A stretch of 64,000 nt of DNA from Euglena gracilis (lineage: Eukaryota > Euglenida > Euglenophyceae > Euglenales), in contig CP154955.1 in assembly GCA_039621445.1 (NCBI GenBank), positions 27,889,679 through 27,953,678 on the forward strand, read 5' to 3'. The translations under genes were made by a program, and so were the position numbers. Positions 1 through 9,045 of the stretch are shown here, piece by piece (positions within the stretch are counted from its first letter, which is position 1; the number at the start of each line of letters is the position of its first letter). The notes under the pieces are model-generated. The model did no database searches. It worked only from the letters and a program-made list of their open reading frames with translations, and was not told the DNA's origin.

Positions 1-27
1 ACCCAGGAGTGGCTGACGGCCACGGAA

Positions 28-2396
28 ATGTTGAAAATCGATCCTACGCCGGGGACCCCGAGGACGGGTTCGGCGGACAAAAAACCCCAGAAGCTAAAAG
101 GCTGTCCCCCAGCAGGGGGTTTAAATGTACGGTGGCAGCCCCAGGATGATGCCCCCAAAGGGGCAGTGGAGGACAAGGGGGCAACCCCCCCTCAAAATTC
201 TTTGTCAATGCCCATGGCAGGTGCAAAACAAAACAAGGGGGAGACCCAAAATGGTCCCCCTATGGTATGTCATTTGACAACACCAACAACAAAGTGGAGG
301 ATCAGAGAGTCTGTGAGCAGAGCATGCACACCCCCCCAGCCACCTTCAGAGAATACTCAATCCCTAGTGGCACCAGGGGTGCAATGTCCAACACCCCCCA
401 CCCAGCACCCAGAAAATCATCTAGTTGGGAAAATACATTCCATGGAGGAAAAATGGGGAGACACCCCCCTGCACCAAAGACTTCAAAAAAGTCTAAAATG
501 GTGGACAAAAAATGCCCCCCCAGCAACATGTCAACTGATAAAAAATGGAATTCAACCCCCCTGGGTGAATCCCCCAAAATTGTCCACCCACCCAAAACCC
601 AGGGTAACCTGGACCTGAACCAGGCAGAAAACATTCTGCTGGATTACGAAAAAACTGGGGCAGTGAAACGAGTTTGGGATTCAAAAACCCAGCATTTGAT
701 CCCATGGTTTTTAATTTCAAAACCAGAAGGAGGAACAACCAAGTGGAGAATGATCAGCGACTGCAGAGAAATAAATCAGCAGTTTCAAGTAAAACCTTTC
801 AGGCTGGATCATATCCAGCACATTTTTCCAGTTTTGGAAAAATGCCACTGGGCAGCAAAATTAGACCTGAAGGATGCCTATTTGCATATTCCAGTAAGTC
901 CAGGCCTAAGGCCATTTTTAAGGCATCAGGTGGGGGGGCAGACCTGGGAATTCCAAACAGGCTGCTTTGGGCTAAATGTAATGCCCCAAATTCTTATGTC
1001 AGTCATGAAAACGTTCGAAAAGCTGTGGAGAAAAAGGGGCATCCAGGTGTTTATTTACCTGGACGACATTTTGCTGGTGGCCCCCACCCAAAACAGATTG
1101 CAAAATCACCTCAACAGAGTTGTCAAAAATTTGCTGGATTCTGGGTTCAAAATCAATGTGAAAAAGTCCACCCTCCAGCCCACCCAAGTGGTAACCCATC
1201 TGGGTTTTCAACTGAACTTCCAAGAAGGAAAGCTACAGGTGCCCCCCCCAGAAAGTCAAAACCATAAAAAAGGAGCTGGGAAAAATAGTGAAAAAAGATT
1301 GCATGTCAAAAAGGCAGTTGGCTGCCATTTTGGGCCAAATAAGATGCAATCTAATGGCCCTGCCCTTTTTAAGGGCTTTTACAGACACCCTGGCAAATTT
1401 TTTGGTGGCAAAGTGGACAGCCCCCTGGGACTCAAAACACCCCATTTCTCAGGAAATCAAGGCCCAATTAGGGGAAATAAAAATTCTGCTGGACACCTGG
1501 GGGGGGCAGACCCTTCCCCCAAAATGCAACCAGAATGTTGCACTCAGACAGCAGCACCCATGCCTGGGGGGGGCTAGACATCCACACAGGAGAAATTGTG
1601 CAGGAATTTTGGAGAAAAGACTCCATTTTGCACATCAATGTAAAGGAGCTCAGCGCAGCAATCAGCACTGTGAAAAGTTTGAGCAAACCTGGAGAAACCG
1701 TTTCCTTGTCAGTGGACAACCAGGTAATTTATTTTTACCTAACAAAAGGTGGGGGCAGAAAGGACCCCTTCAACACAATGCTAAGACCATTTTTCAAGTG
1801 GTGCATGGAGCACCAAGTAAACCTCCAAGTCAACCGGGTTCCTTCAAAGGAATGCCTAGCAGACCCCATCAGCAGGTGGGAAATGGACAGAGGGGATTAT
1901 TCTTTAGACCCCCAACTTTTTCAATGGTTAAGACAGCAGTTCAAAGATTTCATAAATCTGGAAACAGATTTATTTGCCTCCCCAGGCAACAAAAAACTGC
2001 CCAAATTTGTGGCCAGGTGGCCCCATTGGGAAGCCACAGCAGTAAATGCATTACAATGTCCACTGGACAGCATGGGGGATCTTTATGCAAACCCCCCCGG
2101 TCAATAATTCAAAATTTTTTACCCAGGTTGAAAATGTTTCCACAGACCAAAGCTTTGATGGTCACCCCCTACTGGGATTCAGCCACCTGGTGGTCCCAAT
2201 TAATAAAAATGAAAGTGCCAGGGACCCCCTGCCTGAAAATCATCCCCTACAAGGGCATGTTCACCAACTGCAGGGGGGAGCAAATGCCACCCCCCAGGTG
2301 GCCCCTCCTTTGCATGATTTGCTCAGGCAATTTTGGAGGGGAAACAAATTCAAGTTAAAACCATTGAAGATTTCCTGGGGAGAAACCCCAGTTTAA
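28..2396 (+). pseudogene. DIRS copy 1 gag-like/RT/RNase H/MT gene, frameshifted
   Basis: The protein can be followed along copy 2 only by changing frame. The gag-like tail is open to about 602, where one base is missing relative to copy 2. RT follows to about 1243 (motifs WRMISDCREIN, YLDDILL), where a C run is one longer. The linker runs to about 1500, where a G run is one longer. RNase H (LHSDSSTHAWGG) continues to about 2097, where a base is lost after a C run, turning the expected NPPW motif into NPPG and a stop. Three of the four breaks lie in or beside homopolymers, so assembly error must be considered alongside true decay. Confidence 0.9.
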
Positions 2397-3751
2397 AGCG
2401 TTATCAGAGTGCCTTTGCACTTCTGTGGGTAATTTGGGAACAAATGGGGGTGCCCCCCCCTGAAGCCACCACTGACCAAGTGGCTGACGCTTTAATACAA
2501 TTATTCCAATTTTCAAAGGCCCAAGCCCGTAATGCCTATAGTGCAATGCTTTTGATTCCTGGGTTTGGTGGGCTGAGATTCCACACTCTGTTGACCCCCT
2601 ACAAGAGGCTTTGGATCCAAAACTTGGAGAAGTATGGGGCATTTTGGGATCCCCTCCCAATCCTCCTGGGGCTGGCAAAGGCGCCTATGCCCACTGATAT
2701 TTGTACATTGCGTACACAACTGATTTTTTGTTCACGCATCCTCTGTTTAGACCGATCCTCAGATTTGGCACAAGTCAAACGAACCACCAGTGTGTTGGGT
2801 AGGGCACCCTACATCAAGATTAAGCGTAAAGGGGATAAATGGGAAAGGGTGGTGTCCATTCCCCAATGTCCCCAAATAAGCCCATTTCATTTAATGATGT
2901 GCTATGTGGCTGCCACACGTTTATTCTTCAGACCTGGGGGCCCCCTTCTGATTTCATTAAAACCTCCCTTCAGGGCCATAAGTGCAGACACTGTTGCTTC
3001 TATCACAAAAGATTTTTTGGCCAAGCATTGGGTGACCCCCCAGGTGTGGGGGGCCCACTCCACCAGAGGAGCAGGGGTTGGTTTACTCAAAAAACTGGGC
3101 CTTTCTGCCCAAGAAGTTTGCGAAATTGGCCGATGGAAGGAGGTGGAGGCTTTTACAGCCCATTTTCAAAGACTTGGCGCCCAAGGTGCCTTAGAAAATG
3201 CCCTGGCCCCTCTGATTTCAGTGCACAATCTGGCCTCACAAGGGCAAAGTGCGGAGCCCGAGGTGTCTCGTACTCGCTCGAGTGAAAACGATAAGGGAGG
3301 AAGGGACACCGAGGGCGAAGCACAAAGACCTTGTGAGCCCGACCCCCCCCCCGTAAAAGAAAATTTGTCTTCAAAAGCCCTCGGTCAGAGAGTGGGGGCC
3401 AGGGGGGGAGAGGGGGGGGACACCCCCCAGGGGCAAGAAGCCACGTCGCCCAGTCGGAGCAGCATCGTCAGCCAACTCCGGCGAGGCGGCACTAAGCAGG
3501 GACTCCTAACCCAACGCGTCACAATCCAAACAACACCGCCGGCGAGCAAGGCATGGCCTCACAAGGTCTTTGTGCTTCGCCCTCGGTGTCCCTTCCCCCC
3601 TTGTCGTTTTCACTCGAGGGAGTTCGAGCATCTGGCCTCAACTCCATTTGAGTCACTGAAAAACAACCTGTCACTCTTACGTTTACAACTCACTCACTCT
3701 TCTGCGTCGCCACTAAATGTTTCAGATTTATCAGAAAATGAAAAGATGTAG
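2333..3751 (+). CDS. DIRS copy 1 tyrosine recombinase, tyrosine replaced by Phe
   Basis: Open frame of 472 codons. The N-terminal 300 or so residues are the tyrosine recombinase that DIRS elements use in place of a DDE integrase to insert a circular DNA intermediate. Visible are the box I region LCLDRSSDLAQV, the box II motif HSTRGAG (near residue 241) and the GRW segment after it. In copy 2 the following helix reads AHYQR, whose Tyr is the expected nucleophile. Here it reads AHFQR (TTT at 3164-3166). The C-terminal part of the frame runs through the complementary region and terminal repeat into flanking DNA and is probably not real protein. The frame is intact but the enzyme is predicted inactive. 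Confidence 0.85.
   Translation: MEGKQIQVKTIEDFLGRNPSLKRYQSAFALLWVIWEQMGVPPPEATTDQVADALIQLFQFSKAQARNAYSAMLLIPGFGGLRFHTLLTPYKRLWIQNLEKYGAFWDPLPILLGLAKAPMPTDICTLRTQLIFCSRILCLDRSSDLAQVKRTTSVLGRAPYIKIKRKGDKWERVVSIPQCPQISPFHLMMCYVAATRLFFRPGGPLLISLKPPFRAISADTVASITKDFLAKHWVTPQVWGAHSTRGAGVGLLKKLGLSAQEVCEIGRWKEVEAFTAHFQRLGAQGALENALAPLISVHNLASQGQSAEPEVSRTRSSENDKGGRDTEGEAQRPCEPDPPPVKENLSSKALGQRVGARGGEGGDTPQGQEATSPSRSSIVSQLRRGGTKQGLLTQRVTIQTTPPASKAWPHKVFVLRPRCPFPPCRFHSREFEHLASTPFESLKNNLSLLRLQLTHSSASPLNVSDLSENEKM
3222..3626 (+). repeat. DIRS copy 1 internal complementary region and right inverted terminal repeat
   Basis: Bases 3306-3338 are the exact reverse complement of 3556-3588. The block around 3240-3338 therefore pairs with the right terminus (about 3556-3626), and its first part (about 3222-3260) pairs with a left terminus of the kind seen at 4053-4092. 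This is the DIRS internal complementary region, used to template circle closure. Bases 3465-3555 are the inner right ITR, matching the reverse complement of about 4092-4185. Confidence 0.85.
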
Positions 3752-4052
3752 AAGTTTAGTTCGCTCAAATCCTTATGTGAAAATTAGGAGAAAGGGGCAA
3801 AAAATGCAAAATGGGAGAAGAATGGTCCTTTTACCAGAAATCCACCAAATCTCCCCCCTTCACCTTTTAAAGGAGTATGTGGCCCTCAAAAGGGCCCATT
3901 GCCCCACAGGGCTGTGTTTTTGACTCTCCAAGCCCGTTCGGAGGTATTAAGGCAGACGCCACTTCATTTTTGACAAAAAATGCCTTAGAAGACTTTAGGA
4001 TTTTCTTTCCCGCATTTTAGGTTCCCACTCCACTAGGGGGGCGGGATTCAAC
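3627..4052 (+). mobile_element. Older diverged DIRS copy, left fragment of recombinase gene
   Basis: Between the two young copies lies a diverged recombinase segment. Broken frames read SNPYVKIRRKGQ and QISPLHLLKEYV, then a degraded HxxR region at about 4020-4046. They align with APYIKIKRKGQ, QISPFHLMMCYV and HSTRGAG of the young copies. The segment stops at ATTCAAC (4046-4052), exactly where copy 2 begins, and resumes at 8616. Stop codons and small indels show it is old. Confidence 0.85.
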
Positions 4053-4185
4053 AGACACCTCGGGCTCCGCACTTTGCCCTTGTGAGGCCATGCCTTGCTC
4101 GCCGGCGGTGTTGTTTGGATTGTTTGCTGCGTTGGGTTAGGAGTCCCTGCTTAGTGCCTTTTTTCGCCGGAGTTGGCTGATTCCT
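4053..4185 (+). repeat. DIRS copy 2 left inverted terminal repeat
   Basis: Its outer about 40 bases are the reverse complement of 8220-8252. Its inner part is the reverse complement of about 8455-8545 (shared core CACCGCCGGCGAGCAAGG on the opposite strand). It has the usual DIRS asymmetry, in which the two ITRs are not identical and the outermost bases are matched only by the internal complementary region. Confidence 0.85.
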
Positions 4186-4335
4186 AATTTGCCCTTCGAC
4201 ACCCAGAAGAAAGGAACGTCAAATACCTCAGCAATTGAGAAAAGAAGAAGACAATCAATCAATTCAAATTATCCAGAAAGTCACGCTCGTGCAGAAACTC
4301 AAATCAAAAGTTGTTGAATTTTTCGAAAGAGTTCA

Positions 4336-7300
4336 ATGAGAAATGCAACTTCAAAGAAGCACAGCGCTGGAGAACTTCAAGCGGCAGCAGCAGCAGCTGG
4401 ACAACCTGACGACGCGGGTCGACTGTGGCGAACCGTGGCTGCCCCTTCCCCAAAAGAAATTTTCCCCACAGAAATTTCCAACACCCAAACCCCCCAAAGT
4501 GATGGCCACGGACCCTGGCAGACAGTGGTCAGAAGACCCCGCAAGGGGCAGAGACAACAACCAGCTGGCCTCTACGGCCATTGGAACCAGGGCCATGGAG
4601 GCCATCGGTTCAAAACACACAATACATTCATGCGGGGCTATGGCAGCCAAAACCGCACAGGCCATGACGGCACAACCAGCCATGACGGCATCTACAGCAT
4701 CAAAAGTCGCTGGAACAAAGGCCAAGGTGGCCACCAGCACCAGGGCCCCACAGGACATGGCAGGGGCAGAAAAGGTCAAACACACCCCCCCCACCCTTTC
4801 TCATTCACATCACCCCTCAGGGGTCAAGGGTGGGGCCCCAAGAACCCCTCCAGATTTCAAATGGGCATGGCGACCCAGAACCGAATCAGGCCATTGGGGC
4901 CTTTATCATCAAGGCCACTGGGGCCAGAAAATTCAACAAGAAGATCAGAAAGTACAACAAAGCCACAAGGGGGGTCCTTCACAGGCCCCCCAGAAGCTAA
5001 TGGTCAGCCCTGCAAGGGCTTTGTACTTAAATGCGCAGCCCCCTGCCCAGCCCCAGGAGGAAGATTGCCCCCCAGGGGCCAGCTGGCAACAGGAAGGGGG
5101 AGACTCCCCACCAGCATTTATTCAATCAAAAAGGGGGGGACCCTCAGAGGCCCCCCTATGGTATGGCTACCAACCCCATCAACATCAAGCAGACCAGATA
5201 GGCCAAACAGGGGCAGTAAGCCCTATGGTATGTATTCCAACAACAAGATGCTCCAGAGAGAGAGTGAGAAGAGAGGAGAGTGCATGCACACCCCCCCAGG
5301 AACATTTGCTTTTTCCAAGGGCTCAAGCCCTAGGGGCTATAGGGGCTGTGAAATGTCCAACACCCCCCACCCAGCCCCTAAACAATCATCTGATTCAGGA
5401 AATAAATTACATGGAGGAAAAATGGAGAGATACCCACCTGTACCAGAGACTTCAGAAAAGTCTAAAATGGTGGTCAAAAAATGCCCCCCCAGCAACATGT
5501 CAATTAATCAAAAATGGAATTCAACCCCCCTGGGTAAATCCCCCAAAATTGTCCACACACCCAAAACCCAGGGCCAATCTGGACCTGAACCAGGCAGAAA
5601 AAATTCTGCTGGATTACGAAAAAACTGGGTCAATAAAACGAGTTTGGGATTCAGAATCCCAGCATTTAATCCCATGGTTTCTAATTTCGAAACCAGAGGG
5701 GGGAACAACAAAATGGAGAATGATCAGCGACTGCAGAGAAATAAATCAGCAGTTTCAAGTAAAACCTTTCAAGCTGGATCATATCCAGCACATTTTCCCA
5801 GTTTTGGAAAAAGGCCACTGGGCAGCAAAAATAGACCTGAAGGATGCCTATTTCCACATTCCAGTAAGTCCTGGCCTAAGGCCATTTTTAAGGCATCAGG
5901 TAGGGGGGCAGACCTGGGAATTTCAAACAGGCTGCTTTGGGCTAAATGTAATGCCCGAAATTTTCATGTCAGTAATGAAGACATTCGAAAAACTGTGGAG
6001 AAAAAGGGGCATCCAGGTCTTTATTTACCTGGACGACATTTTACTGGTGGCCCCCACCCAAAACATTTTGCAAAGTCACCTGAACAGAGTTGTCAAAGAT
6101 TTGCTGGATTCTGGGTTCAAAATCAATGTGAAAAAGTCTACCCTGCAGCCCACCCAAGTGGTAACCCACCTGGGTTTTCAACTGAACTTCCAGGAAGGAA
6201 AGTTACAAGTGCCCCCCCAGAAAGTCAAAACTATAAAAAAGGAGCTGGGAAAAATAGTGAAAAAAGATTACATGTCAAAAAGGCAGTTGGCTGCCATTTT
6301 GGGTCAAATAAGATGCAATCTAATGGCCCTGCCCTTTTTAAGGGCTTTTACAAACACCCTGGCAAATTTTTTGGTGGCAAAGTCCACAGCCCCCTGGGAC
6401 TCAAAACACCCCATTTCCCAGGAAATCAAGGCCCAATTAAGGGAAATAAAAACTCTATTGGACACCTGGGGGGGCAGACCCTTCCCCCAAAATGCAACCA
6501 GAGAGTTGCACTCAGACAGCAGCACCCATGCCTGGGGGGGGCTGGACATCCACACAGGAGAAATTGTGCAGGAATTTTGGAGAAAAGACTCCACTTTACA
6601 CATCAATGTAAAGGAGCTCAGTGCAGCAATAAACACTGTGAAAAGTTTGAGCAAACCGGGAGAAACAGTTTCTTTGTCTGTGGACAACCAGGTAATCTAC
6701 TATTACCTAACAAAAGGTGGGGGCAGAAAAGACCCCTTCAACAAAATGCTAAGACCATTTTTCAAATGGTGCATGGAGCACCAAGTAAACCTCCAAGTCA
6801 ACTGGGTGCCTTCAAAGGAATGCCTAGCAGACCCCATAAGCAGATGGGAAATGGACAGGGGGGATTATTCTTTAGACCCCCAACTTTTTCAATGGTTAAG
6901 ACAGCAATTCCAAAATTTCATAAATCTGGAAACAGATTTATTTGCCTCCCCAGGCAACAAAAAACTGCCCAATTTTGTGGCCAGGTGGCCCCATTGGGAA
7001 GCCACAGCAGTAAATGCACTACAATGTCCACTGGACAACATGGGGGATCTTTATGCAAACCCCCCCTGGTCAATAATCCAAAAATTTCTGCCCAGGTTGA
7101 AAATGTTTCCCCAGACCAAAGTTTTGATGGTCACCCCCTACTGGGATTCAGCCACATGGTGGCCCCAATTAATAAAAATGAAAGTGCCAGGGACCCCCTG
7201 CCTGAAAATCACCCCCTACAGGGGTATGTTCACCAATTGCAGGGGGGAACAAATGCCACCCCCCAGGTGGCCCCTACTTTGCATGATTTGCTCAGGCAAA

Positions 7301-7722
7301 TTTTGGAGGGGAAACAAATTCAGGTTAAAACCATTGAAGATTTCCTGGGGAGAAACCCCAGTTTAAAACGTTATCAGAGTGCTTTTGCACTTCTGTGGGT
7401 AATTTTGGAACACATGGGGGTGCCCCCGCCTGAAGCCACCACTGACCAAGTGGCTGACGCTTTAATACAATTATTCCAATTTTCAAAGGCCCAAGCCCGT
7501 AATGCATACAGTGCAATGCTTTTGATTCCTGGGTTTGGTGGACTGAGATTCCACACCCTGTTAACCCCCTACAAGAGGCTTTGGAACCAAAATCTGGAGA
7601 AGTATGGGGCATTTTGGGATCCCCTCCCAATCCTCCTGGGGCTAGCCAAGACCCCTATGCCCACTGATATTTGTACATTGCGTACCCAGCTGATTTTTTG
7701 CTCACGAATTCTCTGTTTATAA
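4336..7722 (+). other. Overlapping 1128-codon open frame leading into the recombinase
   Basis: A second frame is open from the ATG at 4336 across the gag-like and RT regions and continues directly into the recombinase domain (RNPSLKRYQSAFALLWVI onward), ending at TAA 7720-7722. DIRS-1 of Dictyostelium is known for extensive overlap of its recombinase and RT frames. The simplest reading is that this frame is the recombinase gene's own, with the part over RT either noncoding passenger or a long N-terminal extension. The same shadow frame is also open over RT in copy 1 (674-1267). Confidence 0.6.
4343..7366 (+). CDS. DIRS polyprotein: gag-like, RT, RNase H, MT-like
   Basis: Single frame of 1007 codons. 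Residues 1 to about 410 are low-complexity and Pro/Gln/Gly/Lys-rich, with the position and character of a gag-like region. RT spans about 411-640 with WRMISDCREIN, DLKDAYFHIPVS and YLDDILL (Asp pair near 563-564). RNase H follows from about 720 (LHSDSSTHAWGG, then VDNQVIYYYL). A methyltransferase-like segment typical of DIRS lies at about 865-945 with DLFASPGNKKLP, ANPPWSII and VTPYWDSATWW. The ATG at 4343 is the first in this frame after the left ITR. A second ATG at 4336 opens an overlapping frame. Products would act in reverse transcription of the element RNA. Confidence 0.9.
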   Translation: MQLQRSTALENFKRQQQQLDNLTTRVDCGEPWLPLPQKKFSPQKFPTPKPPKVMATDPGRQWSEDPARGRDNNQLASTAIGTRAMEAIGSKHTIHSCGAMAAKTAQAMTAQPAMTASTASKVAGTKAKVATSTRAPQDMAGAEKVKHTPPTLSHSHHPSGVKGGAPRTPPDFKWAWRPRTESGHWGLYHQGHWGQKIQQEDQKVQQSHKGGPSQAPQKLMVSPARALYLNAQPPAQPQEEDCPPGASWQQEGGDSPPAFIQSKRGGPSEAPLWYGYQPHQHQADQIGQTGAVSPMVCIPTTRCSRERVRREESACTPPQEHLLFPRAQALGAIGAVKCPTPPTQPLNNHLIQEINYMEEKWRDTHLYQRLQKSLKWWSKNAPPATCQLIKNGIQPPWVNPPKLSTHPKPRANLDLNQAEKILLDYEKTGSIKRVWDSESQHLIPWFLISKPEGGTTKWRMISDCREINQQFQVKPFKLDHIQHIFPVLEKGHWAAKIDLKDAYFHIPVSPGLRPFLRHQVGGQTWEFQTGCFGLNVMPEIFMSVMKTFEKLWRKRGIQVFIYLDDILLVAPTQNILQSHLNRVVKDLLDSGFKINVKKSTLQPTQVVTHLGFQLNFQEGKLQVPPQKVKTIKKELGKIVKKDYMSKRQLAAILGQIRCNLMALPFLRAFTNTLANFLVAKSTAPWDSKHPISQEIKAQLREIKTLLDTWGGRPFPQNATRELHSDSSTHAWGGLDIHTGEIVQEFWRKDSTLHINVKELSAAINTVKSLSKPGETVSLSVDNQVIYYYLTKGGGRKDPFNKMLRPFFKWCMEHQVNLQVNWVPSKECLADPISRWEMDRGDYSLDPQLFQWLRQQFQNFINLETDLFASPGNKKLPNFVARWPHWEATAVNALQCPLDNMGDLYANPPWSIIQKFLPRLKMFPQTKVLMVTPYWDSATWWPQLIKMKVPGTPCLKITPYRGMFTNCRGEQMPPPRWPLLCMICSGKFWRGNKFRLKPLKISWGETPV

Positions 7723-8175
7723 TTGTTATCGATCCTCTGACTTGGCACAAGTCAAACGAACCACCAGTGTGTTGGGTAGGGCACCCTACATCAAAATTAA
7801 GCGTAAAGGGCAAAAATTTCATAAGTGGGAGAGGGTTGTGTCCATACCCCAGTGTCCCCAAATAAGCCCATTTCATTTAATGATGTGCTATGTGGCTGCC
7901 ACACGTTCATTCGTCAGACCTGGGGGCCCCCTCCTAATTTCATTAAAACCCCCCTTCAGAGCCATAAGTGCAGACACTGTTGCTTCTATCACAAAAGATT
8001 TTTTGGCCAAACATGGGGTGACTCCCCAGGTGTGGGGGGCCCACTCCACCAGAGGGGCAGGAGTTGCTTTAATGAAAAAATTGGGCCTTTCTGCCCAAGA
8101 AGTTTGTGAAATTGGCCAGTGGGGGGGGTGGAGGCTTTTACAGCCCACTATCAACGACTGGGTGCTCAAGGTGCC
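7311..8175 (+). pseudogene. DIRS copy 2 tyrosine recombinase, broken
   Basis: Homologous to the copy 1 recombinase along its length. Relative to copy 1, extra bases at about 7721-7733 create a stop and destroy the box I region just before RSSDLAQ. The frame can be rejoined from 7742 through HSTRGAG (about 8043) to EVCEIGQW. A lengthened G run at 8120-8129 then shifts frame before the AHYQR helix. The catalytic Tyr codon (TAT at 8149-8151) is present but out of frame. Each young copy is therefore defective in a different way. Confidence 0.85.
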
Positions 8176-8219
8176 CTGGAAAATGCCCTGGCCCCCCTAA
8201 TTTCAGTGCACAATCTGGC

Positions 8220-8615
8220 CTCACAAGGGCAAAGTGCGGAGCCCGAGGTGTCTCGTACTCCCTCGAGGAAAACCGACCAGGGAGGAAGGGACACCGAGGG
8301 CGAAGCACAAAGACCTTGTGAGCCCGACCCCCCCACCCGTAAAAGAAAATTTGTCTTCAAAAACCCTCGGTCAGAGAGTGGGGGCCAGGGGGGGGAGAGG
8401 GGGGGGACCCCCCCCAGGGGCAAGAAGTCACGTCGCCAAGTCGGAGCAGCATCGTCAGCCAACTCCGGCGAGGCGGCACTAAGCAGGGACTCCTAACCCA
8501 ACGCAGCAAACAATCCAAACAACACCGCCGGCGAGCAAGGCATGGCCTCACAAGGTCTTTGTGCTTCGCCCTCGGTGTCCCTTCCTCCCTGGTCGGTTTT
8601 CCTCGAGGGAGTACG
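8220..8615 (+). repeat. DIRS copy 2 internal complementary region and right ITR
   Basis: Bases 8220-8252 complement the left terminus (4053-4092). Bases 8254-8322 complement the right terminus (about 8545-8614). At the join the complementary region reads GGTGTCTCGTACTCCC, that is both termini joined with one extra base between them, as expected for a template of the circle junction. The inner right ITR is about 8455-8545. Confidence 0.85.
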
Positions 8616-9045
8616 ATGATGAAAAATTGGGTTTAAGTTCAGAGTTGGTGTGCGAAATGGGTCAGTGGAAAATCGTGGACGCCTCCCCCAACTAACAGAG
8701 GTTAGGTGCCAAAGAAAACTTGGAGCACGCTTTATAATTGAAAGTTTTGTGCGGAGCCCCCACCCCCGTGGGGGGCGCAGTCGACCCAACTGGGGGGATG
8801 TCCCTCACTCCCCTGGGGAAGACCGAGAGTGGAGGACGGGAAATTACGGGCGAAGCACAAACGCCGAGTGAGCCCACCCTGCCTTCCCAGAAAAGAAAAC
8901 GATCCTCGGGGGGGCTCCAGGAAGGGGCCCCCCCAGATATCGTCCGTGCCGGAGCGAAGAGCCAGCGCCCTTAATGTCCCTTCCTCCCCTCTCGGTTAGA
9001 CACGGGGGAGTGCGATCCCTGGTTGGTTTACCTCGGGGGAGTACG
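8616..9045 (+). mobile_element. Older diverged DIRS copy, right fragment
   Basis: Continues the gene interrupted at 4052. GAT GAA AAA TTG from 8618 reads DEKLGLSSELVCEMGQW, aligning with MKKLGLSAQEVCEIGQW. From about 8752 a diverged complementary region follows (GTGCGGAGCCCCCACC), with CGGGCGAAGCACAAA near 8848. Diverged right-terminal copies follow at about 8974-9012 and 9018-9045, the last ending CTCGGGGGAGTACG. Confidence 0.8.

Larger units (their letters stand above)
1..3626 (+). mobile_element. DIRS-type retrotransposon, copy 1 (5' end outside window)
   Basis: Tyrosine-recombinase retrotransposon of the DIRS group. Domain order is gag-like tail, reverse transcriptase with YLDD near 1054, RNase H, methyltransferase-like segment, then tyrosine recombinase, followed by an internal complementary region and an inverted terminal repeat. 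It is nearly collinear with copy 2 (4053-8615). The right end is placed at CTCGAGGGAGTTCG (3613-3626), where the sequence switches to an older DIRS fragment. The left terminal repeat lies outside the window. The RT-RNase H frame is broken at four places, so the copy is not self-sufficient as written. Confidence 0.93.
4053..8615 (+). mobile_element. DIRS-type retrotransposon, copy 2, full length
   Basis: Complete element of about 4.56 kb: left ITR, gag-like/RT/RNase H/MT frame, tyrosine recombinase, internal complementary region, right ITR. The left terminus AGACACCTCGGG and right terminus CTCGAGGGAGTAC both pair with the internal complementary region at about 8220-8322. There is no clear target duplication, as expected for recombinase-mediated insertion. 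The element interrupts the recombinase gene of an older relative. Its main frame is intact for 1007 codons, but its recombinase carries two frame-disrupting changes. Confidence 0.93.
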
